From positions 60,234 to 124,233 of the forward strand of contig CAZBDU010000003.1 of NCBI GenBank assembly GCA_964490725.1: 64,000 nt of DNA, in the 5' to 3' direction. The number at the start of each line of letters is the position of its first letter. Position 1 is the stretch's first letter. Position numbers and translations under genes: made by a program. The notes under the pieces were generated by a model, which saw only the letters and a program-made list of their open reading frames with translations, was not told where the DNA came from and did not search any database. The stretch comes from CAZBDU01 sp964490725. GTDB lineage: Bacteria; Spirochaetota; Spirochaetia; SZUA-6; DRHE01. Below are positions 33,232-42,083 of this stretch, one piece after another.

Positions 33232-34647
33232 CTACGAGGACCCCTCCAGCCGCTCGATACGGTCGATGACCCAGTCCCCGTGGTCGCGGGTCAGATGTAC
33301 CCGTTCCACCATCGGCGTGCCCCGGTAGTTGGGCTCCCGGGGGGCCTGGGCCGCCCCCGCTTCACCCGCCGGAGGCTCACCCGGCAGGGGCGCCCACTTG
33401 ACGTAGCTCACCCGGAACACCGGCTCCGGCGGGGGGCTCTCCTGCCGGACCTCCAAGTCCGTGACTCCGTAGACGGTCTCCGGCGGGTAAATGGCCGGGC
33501 GCCCCTCCTGGTCCCACCGGGCGGCGCTCACGATGTTCGACCTGCCCTCGTAGCCCATGCTGACCCGCGAGAGAACGTAGAGGTTCACCACCTCCCGGAT
33601 GACCTGCTTGCCGGCGCCCTTGACCACGCAGGCCTCCATCATGGTGTGATCCAGGGAGTTCATGCTCTCGTAGAAGGTCTCCACCACCTGCCGCGGGGTG
33701 AAGCCGCGGGTGGGCCGCGGCGCCAGGAGGTTACGCAGGTAGGAGCCCCCCAGCACGCCGGCCACCACCACGGCCGCCGCCACGATGACAACGGTCTTCC
33801 AGTTGCGTTGCCAGAAGACGTGGCGCCGGTAGCCCTTCTCCGCCCGCTCCCGCTCCCTGGCGGCTTCCCTCTCGACGGACCGGCGTTCCTCGTCGGTGAG
33901 CGTTCGGTACAGCCCTTCCCGGGCCCACCCTTCCAGCAGCGCGGCCCACTCCTCCAGGGACGGCGGCGATCCGCCCCCGCGCTGCAGCCCGGCCATGACC
34001 GCCCGATCCACCTCCTCCTTGACGCCCGGGGCCTGCAGGCGAAGGGGGGCGAGCTTCAAATGGCGTACCTGATTGTGCAGCTCTTCGTCCTCCGTGGCCT
34101 GGAAGGGATAGACGCCGCGGATCGTCCGGTAGAGCAGGGCGGCGATGCTGAAGGAGGCCCTTTCTCCCGGGTCGTCCAGGTCCGGATGACGGATGGTCTC
34201 ACGCACCCGCAGCCTGTGCGAAAGCGGCCGGAAGGCTGTCACCTTGTCCATGATCTCCGGCGGCAGGAACAGCACCTCCCCGGAGGCGAGGAGCCGAACG
34301 GAGTCAGTCTGGAGCACGGGGATGGCCTTGCCCCCGGCCTTCAGCGCCAGCAGCGCCCGGACCAGTGCGCCCAGGTCCGCCAGGGTCTGCTGCGGGTCGG
34401 CCTCCAGCGCCTCCTCCAGGGAGCGCCCCTCCAGGTACCCTCCGTACAGGTACAGCTCCCCGTCTTCCTTGAAGAACCCCTGAAGGCGCCACTCGCGGAG
34501 CGTCCCGTCGGCGCCCGCGATCCATCCGGGGGAGCTGCGCAGCGACTGGAACCTGGTGAGCACGAACTCCCGGCGCACGGCGCCGACCGGGATGGCCAGG
34601 ATCTGGCGCCGCTCGCGGGTCATCCTGGCGGGCAAACCGGCACTCAT
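33232..34647 (-). CDS. Membrane protein with kinase-like N-terminal domain lacking catalytic residues
   Basis: A 471-residue protein. Residues 1-245 resemble a Ser/Thr kinase fold: ELYLYGGYLEGRSLEEALE corresponds to the hinge and alpha-D region, SFSIAALLYRTIRGVYPFQA to the alpha-F region (compare SLGVVLYELLTGxxPF), and a helical C-lobe follows. No VAVK lysine, HRD or DFG motif is found, so it is a pseudokinase candidate. A charged coiled segment (about 245-285), one transmembrane helix (about 290-312) and an extracytoplasmic domain follow. GGAGGAG precedes ATG 34647, which overlaps the amrA stop by 4 nt. Confidence 0.62.
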   Translation of the reverse strand: MSAGLPARMTRERRQILAIPVGAVRREFVLTRFQSLRSSPGWIAGADGTLREWRLQGFFKEDGELYLYGGYLEGRSLEEALEADPQQTLADLGALVRALLALKAGGKAIPVLQTDSVRLLASGEVLFLPPEIMDKVTAFRPLSHRLRVRETIRHPDLDDPGERASFSIAALLYRTIRGVYPFQATEDEELHNQVRHLKLAPLRLQAPGVKEEVDRAVMAGLQRGGGSPPSLEEWAALLEGWAREGLYRTLTDEERRSVEREAARERERAEKGYRRHVFWQRNWKTVVIVAAAVVVAGVLGGSYLRNLLAPRPTRGFTPRQVVETFYESMNSLDHTMMEACVVKGAGKQVIREVVNLYVLSRVSMGYEGRSNIVSAARWDQEGRPAIYPPETVYGVTDLEVRQESPPPEPVFRVSYVKWAPLPGEPPAGEAGAAQAPREPNYRGTPMVERVHLTRDHGDWVIDRIERLEGSS

Positions 34648-35222
34648 CCCCGCTCCTCCACCGGCGGCTCGCGGCGCTTCTCGCCGAACACCACGGCGCT
34701 GAAGATCTCGATGCGCGCATCCACCCTGCGCCAGCACCCCGCGGGAAGCCCGGCCTTGCGGCAGGTATGGTCCAGAAAGGTCTCCCTGTCCCAGCCGTAC
34801 TCGGTAGCCACCTGCGGCAGGAGCAGGCCGGAGTTGAAGCCGCGGGAGAGCATCACCCCGTGCACTCCCACCTGGATCTCTTCCGCGCTTTCGATGCGCC
34901 GCAGGGGCGAGAGGACTGAGATCTCGATGTCCACCTGGGGCAGCTCCTCCGGGCCCAGCGGAGGGAAGCGTGGATCCTGGAACGCGCTGGCCACGGCCAT
35001 CTCGCGCACGGTTTCCAGGAGGGGTTTGCGCGCCTCCACGTAGCCGATGCATCCGCGCAGGCGCCCTCCCTTGTGCAGAGTCACGAACGCGCCGCACCGT
35101 TCGCGCAGAGCCGGCGTGGCCGGCGGGGCCGCAGGCTCCTGTCTCTGCAGCCGGCCTGCGATCGCTTCCCGTGCGGCGCGCAGCAGAGTCGCCTTTTCCC
35201 CTTCCGTGAGTCCAAAATCCAT
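34644..35222 (-). CDS. amrA: AmmeMemoRadiSam system protein A (AMMECR1 family)
   Basis: A 192-residue AMMECR1-domain protein. Hallmarks are GAFVTLHKGGRLRGCIGY, AFQDPRFPPLGPEEL and VDIEISVLSPL, followed by VMLSRGFNSGLLLPQVATEYGW. The family is linked in many genomes with a Memo-like protein and a radical SAM enzyme, in a system of unknown chemistry. The Memo partner lies directly upstream (28 nt). The stop overlaps the next gene by 4 nt. Confidence 0.93.
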   Translation of the reverse strand: MDFGLTEGEKATLLRAAREAIAGRLQRQEPAAPPATPALRERCGAFVTLHKGGRLRGCIGYVEARKPLLETVREMAVASAFQDPRFPPLGPEELPQVDIEISVLSPLRRIESAEEIQVGVHGVMLSRGFNSGLLLPQVATEYGWDRETFLDHTCRKAGLPAGCWRRVDARIEIFSAVVFGEKRREPPVEERG

Positions 35223-35250
35223 GCTGTCTCTACTGCCCGGAGCCTGGGCT

Positions 35251-36087
35251 TCAGCTCAGGGCAACGGCGGCATAGTGAACGACGGTCTTCGTGTCGCTGT
35301 CCGCATCCAGGGAGGTTCCTCGTTGGAGGATCTCGACCCGGCTGAAGGGGGCTCCCTCCATGGCCAGTATAGCAGCAACGGCAGTGGAGCCACAAGAGTT
35401 GATCCGCCCGGCCCGGATTCCTTCCACCAGCCCGCGCTGGTCCCTGCTGCCGATCAGGTCGATCAGCTGCTGCACCTCCGCGTCGCGGCCCGGGCGGGTG
35501 GTGTAGCCGCTCATGTTGGCGGAGACCACGAAGAGGGTGGAGTCCAGCCGGTCCGCAAAGACCCGATCCAGCGCTGCGGCCAGCTGGCGGGCCTGCTCGG
35601 GATGCCCCTGCGCGGTCAGCACGGGAACGATCGCCAGGCCCGGGAACAGCACCTGCAGGAAGGGGATGGGCACCTCCAGGCTGTGCTCCTCCAGGTGGGG
35701 AATGTCGTCCACCCTGAAGGAGGGACCGACATCGGCGAGCCGGGCGACCAGTTTGGTGTCCACGGGCACTTCCCCGAGGGGGGTTTGAAAGCTGACGGAT
35801 TCAGGCAGAACCAGGCTGTCCACCGGCTCCCGGTGCACCGGGCCCAGTAGCACGGCCACCTCCACCGGGCGTCCGGCGGCCGCGCGGAAGGCCGCGGCCG
35901 CGATCCGGCCCGAGTAGGCGTAAGCTCCGTGAGGCGCGATCACCGCCCGCGCCTGCCCCGGCTGTACGGGGCTGGACTCCAGGAGCTCTCGGACCATGGC
36001 CGCGAGCGCCTCCGGCTCTCCGGGGTAGAAAATGTCGTCCACGATGGATGCGCGGACCCTCCGGTCCTCTGCCCGTGCGGCCATCAT
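35251..36087 (-). CDS. amrB: AmmeMemoRadiSam system protein B (Memo family)
   Basis: A 278-residue Memo-type protein, a relative of class III dioxygenases with a potential metal site. Family features are VIAPHGAYAYSGRIAAAAF, VLLGPVHREP, HLEEHSLEVPIPFLQ, VVSANMSGY and INSCGSTAVAA. In typical members the segments are VAPHAGYxYSG and SSDLSHY; the changes here (PHGAYAYSG and SANMSGY) may weaken the metal site. It pairs with AmrA downstream. The radical SAM component is not in the window. Confidence 0.9.
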   Translation of the reverse strand: MMAARAEDRRVRASIVDDIFYPGEPEALAAMVRELLESSPVQPGQARAVIAPHGAYAYSGRIAAAAFRAAAGRPVEVAVLLGPVHREPVDSLVLPESVSFQTPLGEVPVDTKLVARLADVGPSFRVDDIPHLEEHSLEVPIPFLQVLFPGLAIVPVLTAQGHPEQARQLAAALDRVFADRLDSTLFVVSANMSGYTTRPGRDAEVQQLIDLIGSRDQRGLVEGIRAGRINSCGSTAVAAILAMEGAPFSRVEILQRGTSLDADSDTKTVVHYAAVALS

Positions 36088-36158
36088 ACGCTACTAAGTA
36101 TGGCGCTTCCCCCCCCCGAATGCAACCGCAATTCCACCGATTGCGCCGGGCGGCTGGA

Positions 36159-37589
36159 TCAGGGGCCGCCCGCGGCCTCGCCCTGGTGGAGCCTCTCGAT
36201 GCGCCGTGGGTCCAGCTGCACATGCAGGTTCTTCTCCTGGGTGGGGATCACCAGCCCGGTCTTTGCCCCCCGGGCCCGCCGCAGATGCTTCACCTGGGTG
36301 TAGTACAGGTCGCCTCCGCCGGAGGAGCGGCCGCGGCTGTAGTGAAGCGCCAGGTTGGCCGCATCCAGGAGGACCTCCAGGGGGACGCTCTTCCCGGGCC
36401 GGGCCCGGATGAACACATAGGCGCCGGGGACGTCCCGGGCGTGCAGCCAGGTGTCGTTGCCGCGCACGCGCCGGCGCAGCAGCTCGTCGTTCTCCGAGGC
36501 GGTCCTGCCCACCAGGATGCGGAATCCCGCGGAGCTGAACTCCAGGCCCGGCCCCGGGGTTTCCCGTTCGGTCTTCCGGCGCCGTTCCGCGCCGCCCGCC
36601 TGGGAGCGCAGCCACGCCAGGTCGGGCCGGGCGTCCAGCCTCTGCGCCAGCGCCCGCAGCCGGCGGAGCTCCTCCTCCTGCCTGGCCACCTGGCGCCGGA
36701 GGTTCTCCTCGGTGGAGCGGGACCTGCGCTGGCGCCTGAAGTAACGAGCGGCGTTGTCCGCCGGGGAGAGCTGCGGGTCCAGCTCGATCCTGACGGTGGT
36801 GCCCGGCCTCTCGTAGTCCTCGGCTTCCAGCCAGCGATCCCCCTTCTGCAGGCGGTGCAGGTTGCTCAGGATCAGCCGGCCCAGCTTCTGCAGCCAGGCG
36901 TGGCCGCCGCTTTCTTCCAGGCGGCGCCGCAGCCCCTCCAGGCTGGCCTGGAGACGGTTCTCCTGCCTGGCGTAGCGGCCGCGCAGGGCGGCCTCCAGCC
37001 TCTGGCGTTCCTGCTCCTCCTCCACGGCGGCGTAGTGGCGTTCCACGCGCTCGCTGAAGGATCCCTCTCCGGGCAGCTCCCGAACCCGGTAGCGCTCCAG
37101 GCGGGCCTCCGGGAGGGAGGCGGCCGTCTGAGCCGTCGGATCGTAGCGCCCCCCGCTCACCTCCCCCCTGCGCGGGCGCCTGTAGAGGGCGTCCAGGACG
37201 GAGCCCCCCGGGTCGGTGACGATCAGGTTTCCCGCTCCCCCCCACAGCCTGGCCCACAGGATCACCCGCTCCTCCCCCCTCTGCACCTCGATCCATACGA
37301 TGCGTTCCGACCCCAGCTGGCCGGCCGACAGCACCCGGCCGCCCCGCACGTGGGCACGGAGGAAAGAGACGAATCGCTGGGGCTTGCCGCCGCCCGGCAT
37401 TCTGCGGGTGAGGAGGTGCAGGCGGGTCACGCGGTTGGCGAAGCAGAACAGCAGCCTGAAGGGGCGGCCGCTGTTGTACAGCTCCAAGACTACAGTGGGG
37501 TGACTGGGCTGGTGCACCTGCTGCACCAGGGCGCCCTGCAGAGGAATCTCGGACAGGATCAGGTCGATTTCACGCCAGTTGAGGGACAA
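36159..37589 (-). CDS. rqcH: NFACT family ribosome-quality-control protein (RqcH-like)
   Basis: A 476-residue NFACT protein. The N-terminal domain begins MSLNWREIDLILSEIPLQG, a long coiled-coil (about 185-330) follows, and the C-terminal NFACT-R domain has GRTASENDELLRRRVRGNDTWLHARDVPG-type sequence, the diagnostic DxWxHxxxxPGxHV pattern being modified to NDTWLHARDVPGAYV. RqcH binds stalled 50S subunits with peptidyl-tRNA and adds Ala tails. It is shorter than the typical 550-570 residues, chiefly in the N-terminal part. It follows the macrodomain gene by 10 nt. Confidence 0.82.
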   Translation of the reverse strand: MSLNWREIDLILSEIPLQGALVQQVHQPSHPTVVLELYNSGRPFRLLFCFANRVTRLHLLTRRMPGGGKPQRFVSFLRAHVRGGRVLSAGQLGSERIVWIEVQRGEERVILWARLWGGAGNLIVTDPGGSVLDALYRRPRRGEVSGGRYDPTAQTAASLPEARLERYRVRELPGEGSFSERVERHYAAVEEEQERQRLEAALRGRYARQENRLQASLEGLRRRLEESGGHAWLQKLGRLILSNLHRLQKGDRWLEAEDYERPGTTVRIELDPQLSPADNAARYFRRQRRSRSTEENLRRQVARQEEELRRLRALAQRLDARPDLAWLRSQAGGAERRRKTERETPGPGLEFSSAGFRILVGRTASENDELLRRRVRGNDTWLHARDVPGAYVFIRARPGKSVPLEVLLDAANLALHYSRGRSSGGGDLYYTQVKHLRRARGAKTGLVIPTQEKNLHVQLDPRRIERLHQGEAAGGP

Positions 37590-37599
37590 GCCCTCCCCC

Positions 37600-38154
37600 T
37601 CAATCCCGGCGCACTGCGTCCAGAAAGATCTCGGCGTCCTTTGGCGAGTAGAAGACGAAGGTCACGGTCTGCGGGATTTCCGCCTGCTCCAGGTACTCCT
37701 TCACCGTGTCGCGGGCGATCCGCGCAGCGCTTTCCTTGGGATAGCCGTATACCCCGGTGGAGATGGCGGGAAACGCCACGGTCCTGGCTCCCACCCGCGC
37801 CGCTTCCTCGAGGCTGCGCCTGTAGCAGGAGGAGAGAGTCTGCGCCTCGCCGGAGCCGCCGCCGTGCCACACCGGCCCCACGGTGTGGATCACCCAGCGG
37901 GCCGGAAGCCGCCCCGCGCCGGTAGCCACCGCCTGGCCGGCGGGCAGGCCGTCGGGGTAGCTGGTGCGGCGCACCTCCCTGCACTCCTCCAGGATCTGCG
38001 GGCCCCCGCGGCGGTGGATGGCTCCGTCCACCCCGCCGCCTCCCATGAGCGTGGAGTTGGCGGCGTTCACGATGGCGTCCGTCTCCATCTCCGTGATGTC
38101 GCCGCTGGTGACGATCAAACGCCCGCCCAGAAGCTCTTGCTCGCTCATTCCCAT
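37600..38154 (-). CDS. Macrodomain protein, ADP-ribose hydrolase family
   Basis: A 184-residue single macrodomain: GDITEMETDAIVNAANSTLMGGGGVDGAIH is the ADP-ribose site (with the conserved Asn and Asp), and FPAISTGVYGYP is the second loop. Such proteins hydrolyse O-acetyl-ADP-ribose or remove ADP-ribose from proteins in the cytosol. The length and motifs are standard for the YmdB/TARG-like class. GGAG precedes the ATG. Confidence 0.92.
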   Translation of the reverse strand: MGMSEQELLGGRLIVTSGDITEMETDAIVNAANSTLMGGGGVDGAIHRRGGPQILEECREVRRTSYPDGLPAGQAVATGAGRLPARWVIHTVGPVWHGGGSGEAQTLSSCYRRSLEEAARVGARTVAFPAISTGVYGYPKESAARIARDTVKEYLEQAEIPQTVTFVFYSPKDAEIFLDAVRRD

Positions 38155-38170
38155 CCTCCTTCAAGACTCT

Positions 38171-38539
38171 TCAGCCCGCCGCCGCCACGCCGGTCCCCGC
38201 GGCCGCCAGTATCAGTATAAGGTTGAGGACCGGCAGAAGCCAGGGCAGCTCCCGGCGGCGCCGCAGAGCCACCCGGAGGAAGAACACCAGCGGGACCGCC
38301 CCAAGGGGCAGGAGCCCCACCAGCACATGAGGCAGCAGGGTGGCAGGTCCGCTCTGCCCCATGGCCGGCAGGCCGGTGAGAGCTGTAGCCGGCAGCAGGA
38401 GCTGGGACAGCAGGCGGGCCCAGCGGTCCAGCCGGCGGGGGCGGGCGCCGCTGCGGCGCAGGTGGATCCCCCGGGCCAGAAAGGTGGCGTGCGCCAGCAG
38501 GAGCGCCGCCGCCGATCCGGCATGCAGCGCCTGGAACAC
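38171..38539 (-). CDS. Small integral membrane protein, unknown function
   Basis: A 122-residue protein with about four hydrophobic helices: AALLLAHATFLARGIHL, LLSQLLLPATALTGL, LLPHVLVGLLPLGAVPLVFFL and LLPVLNLILILAAAG. His residues sit inside helix ends (HAG, HAT, HV), reminiscent of small haem- or quinone-linked membrane proteins, but no family was recognised. GTG start 3 nt after the folC stop indicates coupling to folC. Confidence 0.55.
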   Translation of the reverse strand: MFQALHAGSAAALLLAHATFLARGIHLRRSGARPRRLDRWARLLSQLLLPATALTGLPAMGQSGPATLLPHVLVGLLPLGAVPLVFFLRVALRRRRELPWLLPVLNLILILAAAGTGVAAAG

Positions 38540-38541
38540 CC

Positions 38542-39882
38542 TCAGCCCCTGCCCACGGCGCCGGAGCGGTCTTCCCTTTCCAGCAGCAACGCGCGCACCG
38601 CCCCCACCAGATAGAAGGAGCCGGTCACCAGTACCGGCCGGCTGCCGCCGCTGGCGGCAAGGGCGTCGCGCAGCGCCTGGGCGGTGTCCGGGACCAGCCG
38701 GCAGTGCGGCGCCAGCGCGGAGAAATGCCGCCGGGCCTCCCGGAGGTCCGTCTCCTTGAATGCCCCGGGGGCGGTGATCACGATCGTGGAGAAGGCCGGC
38801 GCCAGTACCCGGGCCATCTCCGCCACCCGCTTGCCGGCGATGGCCCCGAACAGCAGCACCCCCCGGCTGCCGAAGATCTGCCGGAAGTCCTCCACCAGCC
38901 TCCGGCAGGAGCTTGGCGTATGGGCGCCGTCCAGAATCACCGGAGGCCGGCTCCCCACCCGCTCCAGGCGGCCGGGCAGGCGGGCGGCGGCGAATCCCCG
39001 CTCAGCGGCCGCAGCCGGAACGCCGAGTCCCCGCAGGGCCAGCCAGGCCAGCGCCGCGTTTTCGGCCTGGACGCGGCCCAGCATGGCCAGCCTGAAGCTC
39101 CGCGGGGCGTCTCCGGCCAGCTTCATCCGCACCTGCGTGCCCTCCGGGCTCAGGGAAACCTCCAACTCCTCCAGCTCGGTGTCCAGGAAGGTGATGGCGC
39201 TGCCCCGCTGCCGGGCGGTCTCCTCCAGGACCCGCCGGACCGCAGGCAGCTGCGGGGCGCAGAGCACGGGAACCCCCGGCTTGATGATCCCAGCCTTTTC
39301 CCCGGCGATGCTCTCCAGGGTGTCGCCCAGCACGTCGGTGTGCTCCAGCTCCACCGGGGTGATCAGGCACAGCTCGGGACGCACCAGGTTGGTGGCGTCC
39401 AGCCGTCCGCCGATGCCCGTCTCCACGACCGCGACGCGGCAGGCTGCCTCCCGGAAGTAGAGGAAGGCCAGCAGCGTCAGCAGCTCGAAGGTGGTGGGCC
39501 TGCCCCAATCGGCCAGGGCGGCCGGGGGAGTCTCGACGACCTCCCGGATCCGCTCCGCCAGGGCGAGCAGCAGGGCCTTGCCGGGGGCCCGCCCCAGAAG
39601 GCTCATCCGCTCCATGTAGCTTTCCACATGGGGGGAGGTGTACAGCCCGGTGGGCAGCCCGGTCTCGGCCAACGCCCAGGCCAGCAGCGCCGCGGTGGAT
39701 CCCTTGCCCTTGGTGCCCGCCAGGTGGATCACCCGGCAGGCGTGCTGCGGGTTGCCGAAGTGCTCCAGCAGGGCCTGCATGCGGTCGAGCCGGTAGGTCC
39801 GCGCGGAGAAGGCCCGTGACTTCTCCAGGTTGGTGAAGCTCTCGATGTAGGCGAAGACCTCTTCCAGGCTCTGGAAACCCAT
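38542..39882 (-). CDS. folC: Folylpolyglutamate synthase / dihydrofolate synthase
   Basis: A 446-residue Mur-ligase-like enzyme that joins glutamate to (dihydro)folate. It has IHLAGTKGKGSTAALLAWAL (ATP loop), TGLYTSPHVESYMERM, VVETGIGGRLDATN, the metal-binding TPVELEHTDVLGDT, and ILDGAHTPSSCR. The length is typical. It follows hisD by 19 nt and precedes a small membrane protein gene. Confidence 0.93.
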   Translation of the reverse strand: MGFQSLEEVFAYIESFTNLEKSRAFSARTYRLDRMQALLEHFGNPQHACRVIHLAGTKGKGSTAALLAWALAETGLPTGLYTSPHVESYMERMSLLGRAPGKALLLALAERIREVVETPPAALADWGRPTTFELLTLLAFLYFREAACRVAVVETGIGGRLDATNLVRPELCLITPVELEHTDVLGDTLESIAGEKAGIIKPGVPVLCAPQLPAVRRVLEETARQRGSAITFLDTELEELEVSLSPEGTQVRMKLAGDAPRSFRLAMLGRVQAENAALAWLALRGLGVPAAAAERGFAAARLPGRLERVGSRPPVILDGAHTPSSCRRLVEDFRQIFGSRGVLLFGAIAGKRVAEMARVLAPAFSTIVITAPGAFKETDLREARRHFSALAPHCRLVPDTAQALRDALAASGGSRPVLVTGSFYLVGAVRALLLEREDRSGAVGRG

Positions 39883-39901
39883 GCAGGACCTGCCCCCGCG
39901 A

Positions 39902-41206
39902 CTACCGCCGGCGCAGGGCCAGGGCGTGGGCGGCGAACCCTTCGTAGTCGGCCAGGGCGGCCACCGGCTCCTTCAGCGCGGCAAAGCCTTGCTCGGTCAC
40001 GTAGACCACCGAGGAGGACTTCATGAACTCTCGCACCGACAGGGGCGAGCGGGTGCGCGCCCGGGCCCCGGTGGGAATGACGTTGTTCACCCCCACGGCG
40101 TAGTTGGCCAGGGAGAAGGGCGAGTCCTGGCCCAGCAGAATCTCCCCGGCGTTGCATATCCGCGGAAGCACCCCGAAGGGATCCGCCACCGCCAGCTGCA
40201 GGTGCTCCGGGGCATAGCGGTTGACGAACTCCAGCGCCTCCTCCAGGGTGGAGGTGACCACCACGCCGCCGAAGCCGGAAAGCACCTGGCGCACGAAGCC
40301 GGCCCGCTCCGGACTCAGGGCTTCCAGCTCGGCGAGCACCCCCTCCAGCTCCCGCACGGTCCGCCGGGCCAGGGAGGCGTCCGGGGTCACCAGGAACGCC
40401 GAGGAGTCCGCCCCGTGCTCGGCCTCGATGGCCAGGTCCAGGGCGAGGCGGCGCGGATCCGCGGCGGCGTCGGCCAGCACCACCGCCTCGGAGGGACCGG
40501 CCGGCAGGCCCGTGTCCACCACGCCGGCGAGCAGGCGTCGGGCCGCCGCCACGTAGACGCTGCCCGGTCCGGCGATCTTGTCGACCCGGGGGACGGATTC
40601 CGTGCCGTAGGCCAGCGCCGCGATGGCCTGCGCGCCGCCCAGGCGGTAGACTTGATGCACGCCGCACAGGGAGGCGGCGTACAGCGACGCCGGGTCCACG
40701 CTCCCGTCCGGAAGGGGCGGAGAGACCGCCACGATCCGCTCCACCCCGGCGATCGCCGCCGGGACCGCCAGCATGTACATCACCGAGGGGAAGCTGCCCC
40801 GTCCGCGGGGCACGTAGAGGCCCGCCGAGGGGACGGGGCTCATGCGCTCGCCCGCGAACACCCCGGGGCGTACCTCCCGCAGCGACAGGGCCGTGTCCAG
40901 CTGTGCCTGGTGGACCTCCCTGACGTTGGCCACGGCCACCGCGATGGCCTCCCGCACCGGCGGCGGCACGGCCGCCTCCGCGCCGTGGAGCTCCTCCTCG
41001 GTCACCCTCAGGCCACGGCCACCCAGTTCGGCGCCGTCCAGGCGGCGGGTCAGGCGCAGCAGCGCCGCGTCGCCCTCGCGCCGCACCTCCTCCACGATGG
41101 CCCGTGCCCGCTCCAGCACGGGCCCCAGCTCCGACTCGGCGCGGCGCATCAGAGCCTTCCGGGCCTGCTCGTCCAGCCTGCCCCAGTGATAGAGGTTGAC
41201 GCTCAT
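39902..41206 (-). CDS. hisD: Histidinol dehydrogenase
   Basis: A 434-residue zinc enzyme that oxidises L-histidinol to L-histidine with two NAD in the last steps of histidine synthesis. Motifs include YVPRGRGSFPSVMYMLAVPA, KIAGPGSVYVAAARR, AEHGADSSAFLVT with the zinc-site His, and NYAVGVNNVIPTG. No other his genes are nearby. Its ATG is only 5 nt from the -10 of a strong promoter, so it is probably translated from a leaderless mRNA and begins a ten-gene leftward string. Confidence 0.94.
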   Translation of the reverse strand: MSVNLYHWGRLDEQARKALMRRAESELGPVLERARAIVEEVRREGDAALLRLTRRLDGAELGGRGLRVTEEELHGAEAAVPPPVREAIAVAVANVREVHQAQLDTALSLREVRPGVFAGERMSPVPSAGLYVPRGRGSFPSVMYMLAVPAAIAGVERIVAVSPPLPDGSVDPASLYAASLCGVHQVYRLGGAQAIAALAYGTESVPRVDKIAGPGSVYVAAARRLLAGVVDTGLPAGPSEAVVLADAAADPRRLALDLAIEAEHGADSSAFLVTPDASLARRTVRELEGVLAELEALSPERAGFVRQVLSGFGGVVVTSTLEEALEFVNRYAPEHLQLAVADPFGVLPRICNAGEILLGQDSPFSLANYAVGVNNVIPTGARARTRSPLSVREFMKSSSVVYVTEQGFAALKEPVAALADYEGFAAHALALRRR

Positions 41207-41211
41207 ACCCT

Positions 41212-41240
41212 GTTATAGATGAGCCCCGAGCGAAGGTCAA
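41212..41240 (-). promoter_or_regulatory. Strong sigma-70 promoter of hisD, leaderless geometry
   Basis: On the minus strand TTGACC (41235-41240), an exact 17-nt spacer and TATAAC (41212-41217) end 5 nt before the hisD ATG. Each hexamer matches 5 of 6 consensus bases. Transcription should start at or next to the A of the ATG. Confidence 0.72.
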
Positions 41241-41359
41241 CGAGCCCGGGAACCGTCCCGGCGAGCCGCCCCCCGAAACGCTGTCCGTCGGGCCTCCTGC
41301 CGCCGGGGCCCCCGCCCCGCGCCCTCCGGGGCCCCCGCACCCCGCCGCCGGTTTCGTGA

Positions 41360-41389
41360 TTGCCTTCGCGAGCGCGCCGAGGCTATACT
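41360..41389 (+). promoter_or_regulatory. Promoter of the OmpR-type two-component operon
   Basis: TTGCCT (41360-41365), 18 nt, TATACT (41384-41389), then 19 nt to the ATG at 41409 with AGAGGG as ribosome binding site. Confidence 0.55.
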
Positions 41390-41408
41390 GGTTCTAAAGA
41401 GGGCAGAC

Positions 41409-42083
41409 ATGCGGGTACTGGTGGTCGAGGACGATCAGAAGATCTCCGATTTCGTGGCCAAGGGGCTGCGGCAGGCCGGTTTCGCCGTGGATCAGGTGGC
41501 TGACGGGGAAGACGGACGGGACATGGCGCGGCAGAACCCCTACGACGCTCTGGTGGTGGACATCATGCTGCCGGGTATGGACGGGCTGAGCCTGATCGAG
41601 TCGCTGCGGGCAGCCGGGGTGAGCACGCCGGTGCTCATCCTCAGCGCCCGGCACACGGTGGACGACAAGGTGAAGGGCTTTCAGACCGGGGGGGACGACT
41701 ACCTGACCAAGCCCTTTTCCTTCGCGGAGCTCCTGGTGCGGCTGCAGGCGCTGATCCGGCGCTCCACCGCCGGCTCGGTCGCCAGCGAGCTCGCGGTGGG
41801 GGAGCTGCGCATGGACCTGTTGAGCCGGCGGGTGCGGCGTGGGGACAGGGAGATCGACCTGCAGCCCCGGGAGTTCGCCTTGCTGGAATACCTGATGCGC
41901 AACACCGGCAACGTAGTCTCCAAGACGATGATCATGGAGCACGTGTGGGACTACCACTTCGACCCCCAGACGAACGTGGTCGACGTTCTGGTGCATCGCC
42001 TGCGGAACAAGATCGACCGGGACTTCGACAGCAAGATGCTGCACACCATCCGCGGGGTCGGCTATGTTCTTAAGACGCCTTAA
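41409..42083 (+). CDS. OmpR-family response regulator
   Basis: A 224-residue regulator with a canonical receiver (VVEDDQKI; phospho-acceptor Asp in VVDIMLPGMDG; Lys in YLTKPFSF) and an OmpR/PhoB winged helix (RREFALLEYLMRN-like segment, and VVDVLVHRLRNKID). Its stop lies inside the kinase gene (20-nt overlap). The next gene downstream of the pair is an HtrA protease, so an envelope-stress role like CpxR is likely (inference). Confidence 0.93.
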   Translation: MRVLVVEDDQKISDFVAKGLRQAGFAVDQVADGEDGRDMARQNPYDALVVDIMLPGMDGLSLIESLRAAGVSTPVLILSARHTVDDKVKGFQTGGDDYLTKPFSFAELLVRLQALIRRSTAGSVASELAVGELRMDLLSRRVRRGDREIDLQPREFALLEYLMRNTGNVVSKTMIMEHVWDYHFDPQTNVVDVLVHRLRNKIDRDFDSKMLHTIRGVGYVLKTP

